From Thermosyntropha lipolytica DSM 11003 (GTDB lineage Bacteria; Bacillota; Syntrophomonadia; Syntrophomonadales; Syntrophomonadaceae): a stretch of DNA of 64,000 nt. Position numbers and translations under genes: made by a program. Below, piece after piece: positions 55,365 to 63,816 of this stretch (within the stretch, counting starts at the first letter, position 1; every line of letters starts with the position of its first letter). The notes below the pieces were generated by a model. That model was not told the DNA's origin, did no database searches, and saw nothing but the letters and a program-made list of their open reading frames with translations. The stretch lies in assembly GCF_900129805.1 (NCBI RefSeq), contig NZ_FQWY01000008.1, positions 1 through 64,000 of the forward strand, in the 5' to 3' direction.

Positions 55365-57152
55365 ATGTTCCAAATATTAAACCGTAATGAAAAAGGTTTT
55401 ACCCTGCTGGAAGTTTTGCTCGCCATCCTTATCCTGGGCCTTATTGTTGCTTCTCTCGCACCGGTGCTGGTTTTTTCTGCCCAGTCTTCCGAGTACAGCC
55501 GGGCCAAAATAGCCGCCCTTAACCTGGCCAATAAAAAAATGGAAGAAATAAGAGCCCTTCCTTTTAATGAAATAGGAACCGAAGGAGGAAATCCGGCCGG
55601 TAACATTCCTTTTGCCGAAACTGTAACTGTTGGCAAATATACCTTTAAAGTGGAAACCTTTATCAACTGGATTGAGGAAGGCGGCTGCCTCTCCGGCAAC
55701 AATGCCGACTGGGATTATAAACAGGTTAGGATAAGGGTTACCGCATTAAGGGGTTTTTTTCAGCAAAATAAACAGCCGTTAAAAGTAGAAATCAGCTCCC
55801 TTATAGCCCGTGATGCTGAACAGCCGGCCTTAACCGGTGCCAATCTCCGGGTATGTGTCTTTAGAATCTGGGGAGCCGGGTTTAACCCTGATACCGGCGA
55901 ATTCGATGTTAACTTCATAAAACCGGTTTCCAGTGTAAAAGTGCTGGCCAGCCAGGGAGGAAGCACCACCCAGGTCTATACCACCTCCAAAGGCTCAGCC
56001 CTATTTCTGGGTATGCCTGCCGGCACCTACCAGGTAGATGTCGATCCTTCCCTGGTCGGTATGATAGTTTTTCCCGGTTCTTATCCGCAAAATAATATAA
56101 CTATAACTGATAACAGCACCCGTCAGCTTTTTGCCTGGGTAGAAATACCCTGCCGCCTACAGCTTTTTTTTAAAGATATATATGAAAATCCGCTATCCCT
56201 TAATCTAACCGAAAAAGCCAGATTGACACTCATCCATCCTCATCCTGCTGGTTACCGCCAGAGCTGGGAATTTACATCTTCTTCGGCCAGCGGGGAACTT
56301 TTAGGCCATCCCTTTAAAGACCTCTGGCCGGTAGGAGAAGGTTTTACCGGCAAATATAGCTGGGACCGTGCCGAGATAAAAATTCCCGGCTATGTCCTTT
56401 CCGGACGCAATGGGGAAAATGGTGCCTATGATCAGGATAGGAATGAACCATGGGGAGGTGAGTTCTCCCGGCCAGGCACTGTCAAAAGACTTACCTTTTA
56501 TCTTGTAAAGCTCTTTTTCCCGGAAAACCCGGTTTTACCTGCCGGCTGGACCGAGGACAACGAAATAAGAGAAAATCCTGATAACAAAGGCATAGCTTTT
56601 ATTGAAGTAATAATAGATCCCGAAGCAGATCCACCTTCTAAAATGTACCTTATTCAGCCGGCTGTATTCCGTACCAATAATGGTGACGAGTTAATTTTAA
56701 GCAGCGGTTCTCCGCAGTATACCGCAGCTGAATTCCTGTTCAATAACCAGAAACTTACCATATCCAGCAACGCAGAATTAAAGCTTAAAGGTAATATCAT
56801 AACCTTTTTAAGTGCAATAGAACTTCGTAAAGAAGGTCAGGACGCAAGCGGGAAAATCACCTTTAATGCCATAACCGGCAATATACATTATAACGGCAGC
56901 TATGTTTCCATAACTGATCCCTCTGGCAACCTGCTCATAAAAGAAGCTCCTGATGGTTCGGCTGTTCAGGATTACCGGGGATACACAGGGATTCCGGGGC
57001 AAAAATATGTTGAAGTGTATTTTTATGAAGATGTTAAAGACAGCAGTGGCAAAATAATATTAGAAAAAGGTGCCTACTATCTGCCGGATGGATTTACCCT
57101 GCCTGATGATGCTGGTAAGGAACCTTCAGCCGGTGGCCCTTTGCGCAGATAG
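55365..57152 (+). CDS. Giant PilV-like minor pilin with extra C-terminal domains
   Basis: The leader MFQILNRNEKG with cleavage after Gly11 and mature FTLLEVLLAILILG (Glu5) is a class III prepilin. The usual 130-residue pilin part is followed by about 400 residues: a segment with repeated beta structure (VKVLASQGGSTTQVYTTSKG, GMPAGTYQVDV) resembling carboxypeptidase regulatory-like/Ig-like folds, then further beta-rich regions. The total of 595 residues is unusually long. It probably sits at the pilus tip and binds a surface. It starts the divergent plus-strand arm and is followed by two more pilins. Confidence 0.78.
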   Translation: MFQILNRNEKGFTLLEVLLAILILGLIVASLAPVLVFSAQSSEYSRAKIAALNLANKKMEEIRALPFNEIGTEGGNPAGNIPFAETVTVGKYTFKVETFINWIEEGGCLSGNNADWDYKQVRIRVTALRGFFQQNKQPLKVEISSLIARDAEQPALTGANLRVCVFRIWGAGFNPDTGEFDVNFIKPVSSVKVLASQGGSTTQVYTTSKGSALFLGMPAGTYQVDVDPSLVGMIVFPGSYPQNNITITDNSTRQLFAWVEIPCRLQLFFKDIYENPLSLNLTEKARLTLIHPHPAGYRQSWEFTSSSASGELLGHPFKDLWPVGEGFTGKYSWDRAEIKIPGYVLSGRNGENGAYDQDRNEPWGGEFSRPGTVKRLTFYLVKLFFPENPVLPAGWTEDNEIRENPDNKGIAFIEVIIDPEADPPSKMYLIQPAVFRTNNGDELILSSGSPQYTAAEFLFNNQKLTISSNAELKLKGNIITFLSAIELRKEGQDASGKITFNAITGNIHYNGSYVSITDPSGNLLIKEAPDGSAVQDYRGYTGIPGQKYVEVYFYEDVKDSSGKIILEKGAYYLPDGFTLPDDAGKEPSAGGPLRR

Positions 57153-57174
57153 TTATGCGGACAGGAGGAAATTT

Positions 57175-57687
57175 ATGTTAAAAAAACTTTTTGATCAAAA
57201 AGGAATTACCCTTTTAGAACTTGTCCTGGTCCTCTCCATCATGACCCTGGCTTTTTCCGGCATATTTAATTTTTATCTCCTTGCCGGCAAAACCTGGCAA
57301 AAAACCAGCGAAGATGCCTCCTACACCGATGAAATCCGCAGCCTGCTGCTGGTACTGGGAGATGAGATACGGGAGGCAGCCTTCATCGAAGCAACATCTA
57401 ACCAGTTGGAACTTAAGCGGAGTGAAAAAGGCCTGGAATACACTATCAAATACCGGGTAAGAGATAATAAACTGGAAAAAAGCCGGGTAAAAAAAGGAAA
57501 TCCCGACAATTTCAAACCCCTGCTGGAAGCAGTCTATCCTCTGCGCGATAATAACAACCAGCCCCTGCCTTTTTTCCAGCGGCAGGGAAAAAAGGTGGTT
57601 ATCCGTTTTAAAATAGAAAAGAGCCAGGCTCAGGCAAAACCGCTGTATGTGGAAGAAGTCTTTGCGGTGCGCAATAAAGGGGTGTGA
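57175..57687 (+). CDS. Prepilin-type minor pilin (GspJ/PilW-like)
   Basis: I place the start at the ATG at 57175 (MLKKLFDQKG, 170 residues) with AGGAGG eight nt upstream; the open frame starts at 57070 inside the previous gene. Cleavage is expected after Gly10, with mature ITLLELVLVLSIM and Glu5. The soluble part (TKTWQKTSEDASYTDEIRSLLL-like) fits GspJ/PilW. It lies between the giant pilin and the PilX-like gene. Confidence 0.85.
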   Translation: MLKKLFDQKGITLLELVLVLSIMTLAFSGIFNFYLLAGKTWQKTSEDASYTDEIRSLLLVLGDEIREAAFIEATSNQLELKRSEKGLEYTIKYRVRDNKLEKSRVKKGNPDNFKPLLEAVYPLRDNNNQPLPFFQRQGKKVVIRFKIEKSQAQAKPLYVEEVFAVRNKGV

Positions 57688-57690
57688 AAA

Positions 57691-59256
57691 ATGCTTAAAA
57701 AAATCAAAGCTGTTTTGCAAAATCATAGAGGTATAGCCCTGCCGGTTGTGCTCATACTTTTTATCCCCATCTCCATTCTGGCCTATTCTGCCTTATCCCT
57801 TACCAGCAGCCAGACTAATTTTAACTACCGCTATCAGGCAGGAATAGATGCCCTGCACTATGCGGAAGCCGGCATCCATCATTATCTATGGGCATTGAAT
57901 AAAAATAAAGATTTTCCTGATCTTGATCAGGAAGTAGCTTTTGAGCAGGGCAAATACAGAATAAAAGTTCTGGAACAGGGCAACGGGTATGTAAAAATCG
58001 CTTCCACCGGCTGGACAGATAGAGAGCCGGAGATAAAAAAGACGATAACCGCAGTTTTAGGGCAGCGTACCTTCACACGCTACTCCTACTTTTCTGTTGA
58101 TGACCCTTCCAATATACGCTGGACTAGTAATGACATAGTTTACGGTCCATACCATACCAACGGCCATCTGGTAATAGACGGCAACCCCACCTTTTACGGT
58201 CGGGTTACTTACAGCGGCCGTATCCATTTCTACAACGGTGTATGGCGGGGAGGTTCTGAGGACCCTGATTTCAACGGGCCTTATCCGGTAAACGGAAGCT
58301 CGCCGCGCTTTATGCAAGGTATAAGGTGGGCAGTCCCCCTGGAAGTCCCGCCTTCCAACAGCGAACTGAAAATAAGAGCCCAAAACGGCGGCTATTATTA
58401 CGAAGGACGCACCAGCATCCGGCTAAATCCCGACGGTACAGTTACCGTACGCTATTTCAAAAAAATAGATAATTACACTTATGAAGATGTCACAGAAACT
58501 CTTCCTCTTCCCCCTAACGGTGTAATCTATGTGAATAGCAATCCCAATATTCCCGGTGGCAATGAAAGCCATGGTAAATTTGATAAACGTATGGGCAATG
58601 CCTTTGTATCCGGCACCCTCAGGGGGAAGCTTACTATTGCTGCCGCCAATGATATATATATAACCGGCTATGACCCTACTGATTACAATTTCAACTCCGC
58701 CCGCAATAAACCTACCGGCGCTGGAAGCGGAGGCAACGGCGGGGTGATTTATGCCGCAACCACCTTTGCTCCTGTTTATGAAAACGGCACCTTAACCGGC
58801 TATAAAGCGGAAGGAGATGATATGCTAGGACTTGTTGCCAACAACAACATATGGATCCTCTGCAAAGGCTGGTTTGATAATCCCAATCCCAGGTTAACCG
58901 ATCTACAGGCTAACGTAACTCCTAAATATATTAATGTTTACGGTGCCGTCTTCGCTCTTGACGGCTCTTTCGGTCTGGAAAAATACTATCCTAATCCTTC
59001 TGATGGCAGATATTGGCCTACGGGAAGTTACAATAATAAAGATTATAAATACGAAACCATTTACCAGCGCGGAGCCCTCATCCAGAAAACCCGCGGGATT
59101 GTAGGCCAGGATATCAGTAGTTGGTTCAGCAGTAGCTGGCTGGGTTATAGGAGCAAAAACTATGCCTATGATGACCGCATGACCTATGAAGCCCCTCCAC
59201 ATTTTATCGAACCTTCTAACCGGGGATGGGAAATAATATCCTGGGAGGAAAACTGA
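57691..59256 (+). CDS. Large PilX/GspK-like minor pilin
   Basis: The N-terminus (NHRGIALPVVLILFIPISILA) has a prepilin-like Gly cleavage site after residue 14 but a Val at mature position 5, as in GspK/PilX tip pilins. The remaining 490 residues form a long exposed domain rich in Tyr, Asn, Gly and Trp with repeated short beta strands. It resembles the architecture of the 573-residue gene at 46973 but the sequences differ. It begins 3 nt after the previous gene and ends before a strong terminator. Confidence 0.72.
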   Translation: MLKKIKAVLQNHRGIALPVVLILFIPISILAYSALSLTSSQTNFNYRYQAGIDALHYAEAGIHHYLWALNKNKDFPDLDQEVAFEQGKYRIKVLEQGNGYVKIASTGWTDREPEIKKTITAVLGQRTFTRYSYFSVDDPSNIRWTSNDIVYGPYHTNGHLVIDGNPTFYGRVTYSGRIHFYNGVWRGGSEDPDFNGPYPVNGSSPRFMQGIRWAVPLEVPPSNSELKIRAQNGGYYYEGRTSIRLNPDGTVTVRYFKKIDNYTYEDVTETLPLPPNGVIYVNSNPNIPGGNESHGKFDKRMGNAFVSGTLRGKLTIAAANDIYITGYDPTDYNFNSARNKPTGAGSGGNGGVIYAATTFAPVYENGTLTGYKAEGDDMLGLVANNNIWILCKGWFDNPNPRLTDLQANVTPKYINVYGAVFALDGSFGLEKYYPNPSDGRYWPTGSYNNKDYKYETIYQRGALIQKTRGIVGQDISSWFSSSWLGYRSKNYAYDDRMTYEAPPHFIEPSNRGWEIISWEEN

Positions 59257-59301
59257 ATCTTATTCCTGGCCAGTTAATAGTATATTTATGTAACTTTCCG
59301 C

Positions 59302-59340
59302 CCTGTCAGCTTACTATCTTCCCTGGCTGACAGGTTTTTT
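59302..59340 (+). terminator. Terminator of the plus-strand pilin operon
   Basis: CCTGTCAGC and GCTGACAGG form a perfect 9-bp stem (59302-59310 with 59326-59334) with a 15-nt loop, followed by six T. It lies 45 nt past the PilX-like gene. Confidence 0.9.
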
Positions 59341-59435
59341 ATTCCTCCACCTTTCTTCCTTCTTCATATCCTCCGGTTTTTTAGACAATAAACATGAAAT
59401 ACGATACATAAATTATCTTTTTTAAAATTTTATTA

Positions 59436-59464
59436 TTGAATATTTTATTTCTATCTGCTATATA
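59436..59464 (+). promoter_or_regulatory. Promoter of the acyl-CoA ligase gene
   Basis: TTGAAT (59436-59441) and TATATA (59459-59464) are 17 nt apart. The start would lie near 59471, just ahead of the palindrome at 59473-59486. Confidence 0.6.
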
Positions 59465-59472
59465 TAAAGTAA

Positions 59473-59486
59473 ACCTACCGGTCGGT
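59473..59486 (+). promoter_or_regulatory. Likely TetR-type operator overlapping the transcription start
   Basis: ACCTACCGGTCGGT is a 14-nt palindrome with one mismatch. It resembles the ACCGACCGGTCGGT-type operators of FadR/AcrR-like TetR repressors of fatty-acid genes. It lies just after the predicted promoter, so binding would block the acyl-CoA ligase gene. The TetR gene at 61463-62071 is the obvious candidate for the protein that binds here. Confidence 0.6.
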
Positions 59487-59514
59487 ATAGTAATTGCTTA
59501 TGGAGGGCTTACAC

Positions 59515-61416
59515 ATGCAAAAAAGCGGCGAAAAAAAATATCTTCTTACCAATACTTCTATTGAAGACCAGTTTGAAGCACGCCTGGCCGAAGAAAAACA
59601 CCTGGGCTGGATGATAAGAAAAAGAGTAGAAAAATATGGAGCAGTCAAAACTGCAGTCAGACACAAGCTTTACGGCAGCTGGGAAGCCTTTTCCTGGCAG
59701 CAGTTTGGGGAAATGATCGCTGACTGTGCCTGTTCCCTTTTGCATCTGGGGGTACAGGAAGGGGAACTGGTAGGGATTTTTTCCCCCAACTGTGTTTACT
59801 GGGCAGTAGCCGATTTTGCCTGTTTCTATATAAGAGCAGCATCAGTTCCGGTATACGCTACCAATTCCGCAGCTGAACTCAAATATATAGTCGACCATGC
59901 CGAAATCCGGGTTTTGTTTGTCTGTAATGAAGAGCAGTACAATAAGGCACTGAGCATAAAAGATACCTGCCCTTCCCTAGACTATATAATCGTCTTTGAT
60001 CGCAGGGTAAAAATTCAGGCAGAAGATAATATCATGTATTTTGATGATTTTCTCAAGCTGGGGCGAAAGATGTCATACCAGGAAGAAATGGAAAAACGTT
60101 TGCACAAAGCCGGGCCTGATGACCTAGCCACCATAATCTACACCAGCGGTACTACCGGTACCCCCAAAGGGGTTATGCTCACCCACCGTAACTGGTTCGC
60201 CACTTTCCTGCAAAATCACATAGACTTCACAGGGGTAGCACCCGGCTATCGCATTCCCATAACCGAAGATGCAGTAAACCTTGCATTCCTCCCCCTCTCC
60301 CATATTTTTGAAAGGGCCTGGACCTATAACATATTCTGCGGCGGCGGACAGGTTGATTACTGTCATGATACCAAAGCCCTGGAAGAATTCCTGCGCGAAT
60401 CGCGTCCCCATTATATGTGTTCTGTCCCCCGCCTGTGGGAAAAAATACATGCCAAGGTACTGCATGATGTCAATAATGCCGCCCCCCTTAAGAAAAAACT
60501 TTTCTTCTGGTCTATCGAAACTGGTAAAAAATACCATTACCGGTTAAAAGAAGGTAAAATTCCCTTTACCCTTAAGCTAAAATACCGCCTAGCTGATAAA
60601 ATAGTTCTGCACAAAATACGGGAGGTTTTCGGAGGCCGATGCCGGGTTTACAATGTAGGCGGGGCTCCTTTTTCCGCAGAAATAGGCGAGTTTTTCTTTG
60701 CGGCTGGAGTATATCTTTTCCAGGGCTATGGCCTTACTGAATGTTTTCCGATATGTGTTTCTACCCCGGAACGCAACCGTTTCGGCACCTGCGGACCGGT
60801 TGTACCCCTTATCGATATTCGCATATCAGAAGAAGGAGAAATCCAGGTTAAAGGGCCAGCCATGACCCCGGGTTATTATAAAGATCCCGAAAAAACAAAG
60901 GAAATATTTACTGCTGATGGCTGGCTGAAAACAGGAGATGTGGGTCACCTCAATGAAGAAGGCTTTGTGGTAATAACTGACCGGATAAAAGACCTTTTCA
61001 AGACATCTGGCGGTAAATATATAGCCCCCCAGCATATTGAAACCCTGCTGGTGGCTGATTACTATATAGAACAGGCTGTCGCCATAGGAGATAATCGTAA
61101 TTTTGTTTCCGCTCTCATCGTTCCGGCTTTCGAAGCTTTAAAAGAATATGCAGCCCAAAATAACATACCTTTTAAAACTAATGAAGACCTGGTTAAACAC
61201 CCCCGGATAATAGAATTTTATCGCCAACGCATAGACGAGCTTACTGCTGATCTGGGACAGGTAGAAAAGATAAAGCGTTTTACCTTGATGCCCCATGAAT
61301 TTACTCAGGAAACCGGTGAACTCACACCTACCCTTAAAGTCAAGCGCAAAGTTATAAATGAAAAATATAAAGACATCATCGATGCCATGTATAGAGACAT
61401 CAATGATAATCTCTAA
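59515..61416 (+). CDS. Long-chain acyl-CoA synthetase (FAA1/FadD-like AMP-forming)
   Basis: The enzyme activates fatty acids to acyl-CoA through an acyl-adenylate. Motifs are TIIYTSGTTGTPKGVMLTH (ATP loop), GYGLTECFP, and TGDVGHLNEEGFVVITDRIKD with the C-terminal hinge. The 633 residues fit the FAA1 group, not the shorter acetyl- or benzoyl-CoA ligases. The start is ATG at 59515 with GGAGGG seven nt upstream. A TetR regulator and operator flank it. This fits beta-oxidation or lipid use by the host. Confidence 0.93.
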   Translation: MQKSGEKKYLLTNTSIEDQFEARLAEEKHLGWMIRKRVEKYGAVKTAVRHKLYGSWEAFSWQQFGEMIADCACSLLHLGVQEGELVGIFSPNCVYWAVADFACFYIRAASVPVYATNSAAELKYIVDHAEIRVLFVCNEEQYNKALSIKDTCPSLDYIIVFDRRVKIQAEDNIMYFDDFLKLGRKMSYQEEMEKRLHKAGPDDLATIIYTSGTTGTPKGVMLTHRNWFATFLQNHIDFTGVAPGYRIPITEDAVNLAFLPLSHIFERAWTYNIFCGGGQVDYCHDTKALEEFLRESRPHYMCSVPRLWEKIHAKVLHDVNNAAPLKKKLFFWSIETGKKYHYRLKEGKIPFTLKLKYRLADKIVLHKIREVFGGRCRVYNVGGAPFSAEIGEFFFAAGVYLFQGYGLTECFPICVSTPERNRFGTCGPVVPLIDIRISEEGEIQVKGPAMTPGYYKDPEKTKEIFTADGWLKTGDVGHLNEEGFVVITDRIKDLFKTSGGKYIAPQHIETLLVADYYIEQAVAIGDNRNFVSALIVPAFEALKEYAAQNNIPFKTNEDLVKHPRIIEFYRQRIDELTADLGQVEKIKRFTLMPHEFTQETGELTPTLKVKRKVINEKYKDIIDAMYRDINDNL

Positions 61417-61421
61417 AAAAT

Positions 61422-61462
61422 CCCCCCATTTTAACTTAACCTCCCTTGCTTAAAAAGGGGGG
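61422..61462. terminator. Bidirectional terminator between acyl-CoA ligase and tetR
   Basis: CCCCCC-A-TTTTAA and TTAAAA-A-GGGGGG form a 12-bp stem with one A/A mismatch and a loop of about 15 nt, between two convergent genes. A and T runs flank both sides. Confidence 0.75.
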
Positions 61463-62071
61463 TTACTTGTTTTTCTCCTTTAAATATTCAAGCATAGCCG
61501 GCAGCCCACAGCGGAAAAATGCTTCCCAGCAGGCAAAAAAGTCTTCTTTATCAACCAGCTCTTCACTCAGGATAAGCTGTATCGCCTGTCCATCTATCAT
61601 GGCAATCATCGACGCAGCCAGAGCTCTTTTTACCTCTATCCCGGGTTGACCATACATCTGGTCTATAGCATTTTCTGCGGTTGCAATCCATCTTCTAAAT
61701 TTGTTCACTACCAGTTCATAAAGCTCCTCATTTTTGCCCAGCACAGCTTCATGAGTAAGATAGAACTGCAAAAGATTGTGTTCCGGATTATTAAGCCTTT
61801 TTTTGATACCCTGCAGCAAAACCTCTAAAAGCTTTTCTCTATCTTCTTCACCGGTAAAAAGAGACCTTTTAACCGGAGCTGCTGTCTCCCGCAGAAAACG
61901 ATCAGCCAGCTCAAACAGAATATAGTCTTTACCTTTATAGTGATAATAAAGGCCTCCCTTGGTCATTCCTGCTTCCTCGGCTATAGCCTGCATGCTGGCA
62001 TCCTTTACCCCCATGCGGGCAATCACCCGGCGGGCTGCTTCTAGGATATGCTCTTTGCCACTATTATTCAT
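61463..62071 (-). CDS. TetR family regulator of the acyl-CoA ligase
   Basis: The N-terminal helix-turn-helix has SMQAIAEEAGMTKGGLYYHYKGKDYILFELADRFL, the pattern of the TetR domain. The C-terminal half is a helical ligand-binding domain. The 202 residues are typical. It is convergent to the acyl-CoA ligase gene and likely binds the palindrome at 59473-59486 with acyl-CoA as effector; no similar palindrome was seen at its own start. Confidence 0.9.
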   Translation of the reverse strand: MNNSGKEHILEAARRVIARMGVKDASMQAIAEEAGMTKGGLYYHYKGKDYILFELADRFLRETAAPVKRSLFTGEEDREKLLEVLLQGIKKRLNNPEHNLLQFYLTHEAVLGKNEELYELVVNKFRRWIATAENAIDQMYGQPGIEVKRALAASMIAMIDGQAIQLILSEELVDKEDFFACWEAFFRCGLPAMLEYLKEKNK

Positions 62072-62221
62072 GACATTACCATCCTGTCGTTTTTTTTTAC
62101 ACTAAAATTATAAATTAATTATAGCTTATCAAATTTTGTTAGCTCAATTTTTAACCGGGACAAACAGCTAAAATAAAATTTTTTATGGTGATAATAAAAA
62201 ATCAAATATAATTAAAGCAAA

Positions 62222-62231
62222 GGGGGGGGGG
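62222..62231 (+). repeat. Ten-G homopolymer ahead of the 443-residue gene
   Basis: Ten G in a row (62222-62231) are followed by TTTT and the ATG at 62236. The run acts as, or replaces, the Shine-Dalgarno site. A run this long is prone to slippage, which would change spacing to the start codon and thus translation level. Confidence 0.7.
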
Positions 62232-62235
62232 TTTT

Positions 62236-63567
62236 ATGAGCCTTAATTTTTACCGTTTTTATATTTATCCCGCTCAGGATGCCGAAAGTTTTGAGCCTTT
62301 TGCACTTAAGCTTAAAGAAGAAGGTTTTTCTTATTACAGCCAATTTATACCCTGGGAAGAAAACAGAAAAGGCAAATATTTTTATTTTAAGAAAATACCT
62401 AAAGTGCAAATACTCTGCCTGAGGGTTGATTTGCCCCAGGGTACAGAAAAAGAAATCGCCGATCTTCTTTCGCATATTGCGGATATAGAAAATAAATCTG
62501 AGGCAGGCTTTTTTAATCTCTTGGGAAAAATAGAAGTATTCAGCAGCATAGAAAAAGACGAAACAGAAATAACAAAACAGATAAAAAATATAGTTCCTTT
62601 TAATGAGCAGAAAACCATAGAACTTAAGCTAAAGCACGGCAAGGGCAGGCGTTTAGACTGGCTCTGGCCGGAAGACAAAGCTTTTTATGTTTTTTCCTTT
62701 AAGCCCGGAATTCATGAAGCCCAGTATTTTCTGGAATTTGAACTTCCCTGTATTGAAGCTTCCCTTTTGCGCCTGGACAGGATAAACAGCTACTATCGGG
62801 AACAAAAAAGGATTATCCTGAAAGAAAAAGAAGGATTAGACCAGCGTTTATCGCGCATCCTGCACAGCAGCACCGTTTCCGCCTCTACTCATGTCCAGCA
62901 GATGGAGGAATTTGAAAACCAGCTGCACACATTAGCCACTTCGTTTGGCATAATTGCTGGAGATTACAGTATTATACTGGAAGGTGTAAGCCGCATTCGG
63001 CAAATGACAAATTACAGCCGTTATCTTATGGATAAGCAAAAAGAAATAGAAGTAGATGATGCCCTTTACGAAAAAATCTTCGATTATTATTTCACCAAAC
63101 TTAAAGAAATGGAAAATTTAGCGGAGGGCCTGCGTATCAGCCGGGAAAATTATCAGGCTGCCATCAATGTAATCCGCAGCCGGCTTGATATCCTTATAAG
63201 CCATGAAAATATAAATACCCAAAATCAGATAAAAAATATAATGGAACTTAATACCTCTATTCAGAAGCAAGGCCTTATATTCCAGTTTTCCGCCGGACTG
63301 ATTGAATTTATCGTACTTGCCTATTACGGCCATTCTCTCTGGAAAGCCTTGGCTTACAACGCTTATAATATAGTACCTGGCTGGCTGCAGTTTATAATAA
63401 CCTGCATATTTTCAGGCAGCACAGTTTACTTTACCCATCTTATTGCTGAATATATCCAGGGTGAAAAACATCACCGCAGGCGCATAATCCTGGTTTCCAT
63501 ATTCTTATTGCTTTTATTAGCATTTATATTTACAGGCAGTTTCATACTGGACAATAAAGTTCACTGA
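62236..63567 (+). CDS. Membrane protein of unknown function with C-terminal helices
   Basis: I did not recognise a family. Residues 1 to about 185 form a mixed domain (SLNFYRFYIYPAQDAESF at the start; WLWPEDKAFYVFSFKPG in the middle). Residues about 190-340 are helical and charged, likely coiled coil (KEKEGLDQRLSRILHSSTV, EEFENQLHTLATSF). Three hydrophobic segments close the protein at about residues 350-367, 379-403 and 414-436. This soluble-domain/coiled-coil/membrane-pair layout is that of CorA-like or other membrane-anchored sensor proteins, but no metal motif (GMN) is seen. It is monocistronic. Confidence 0.75.
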   Translation: MSLNFYRFYIYPAQDAESFEPFALKLKEEGFSYYSQFIPWEENRKGKYFYFKKIPKVQILCLRVDLPQGTEKEIADLLSHIADIENKSEAGFFNLLGKIEVFSSIEKDETEITKQIKNIVPFNEQKTIELKLKHGKGRRLDWLWPEDKAFYVFSFKPGIHEAQYFLEFELPCIEASLLRLDRINSYYREQKRIILKEKEGLDQRLSRILHSSTVSASTHVQQMEEFENQLHTLATSFGIIAGDYSIILEGVSRIRQMTNYSRYLMDKQKEIEVDDALYEKIFDYYFTKLKEMENLAEGLRISRENYQAAINVIRSRLDILISHENINTQNQIKNIMELNTSIQKQGLIFQFSAGLIEFIVLAYYGHSLWKALAYNAYNIVPGWLQFIITCIFSGSTVYFTHLIAEYIQGEKHHRRRIILVSIFLLLLLAFIFTGSFILDNKVH

Positions 63568-63578
63568 AAATATAAAAC

Positions 63579-63767
63579 TTAATCCATAATCTTTAAAATC
63601 TTAAGCCTTTCGGTTAATTTTTTGATATGTACCTTTTCTTCTTCGGCAATCTGTTCAAATAAAAGCCGGCTTTCCGGATCCTCGGCTTCCATAGCCTGGG
63701 TTAAATACCAGTCATAAGAGCGTTTTTCATTTTCAATAGCCATTTCCAAAACTTTTTTAAGATCCAT
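63579..63767 (-). CDS. Short ferritin-like protein (half bundle)
   Basis: The 62 residues form two helices with the ferritin-like residues: AIENEKRSYDWYL and FEQIAEEEKVHIKKL (ExxH). A normal ferritin or rubrerythrin has four helices, so it would need to dimerise to form a di-iron site. It resembles the C-terminal half of rubrerythrin-type ferritins. It lies directly behind a ferritin gene on the same strand. It is either a true small family or a remnant. Confidence 0.7.
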   Translation of the reverse strand: MDLKKVLEMAIENEKRSYDWYLTQAMEAEDPESRLLFEQIAEEEKVHIKKLTERLKILKIMD

Positions 63768-63784
63768 CCTCTTACCTCCATAAA

Positions 63785-63805
63785 GCCGGGGAAGGTATCC
63801 CCGGC
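63785..63805 (-). terminator. Hairpin behind the ferritin gene
   Basis: GCCGGGG and CCCCGGC form a 7-bp GC-rich stem with a 7-nt loop. On the minus strand it is followed by TTTA, a short T run, and then by the ribosome-binding site of the short ferritin-like gene, so it is probably a partial terminator between the two. Confidence 0.5.
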
Positions 63806-63816
63806 CCTATCATTTT

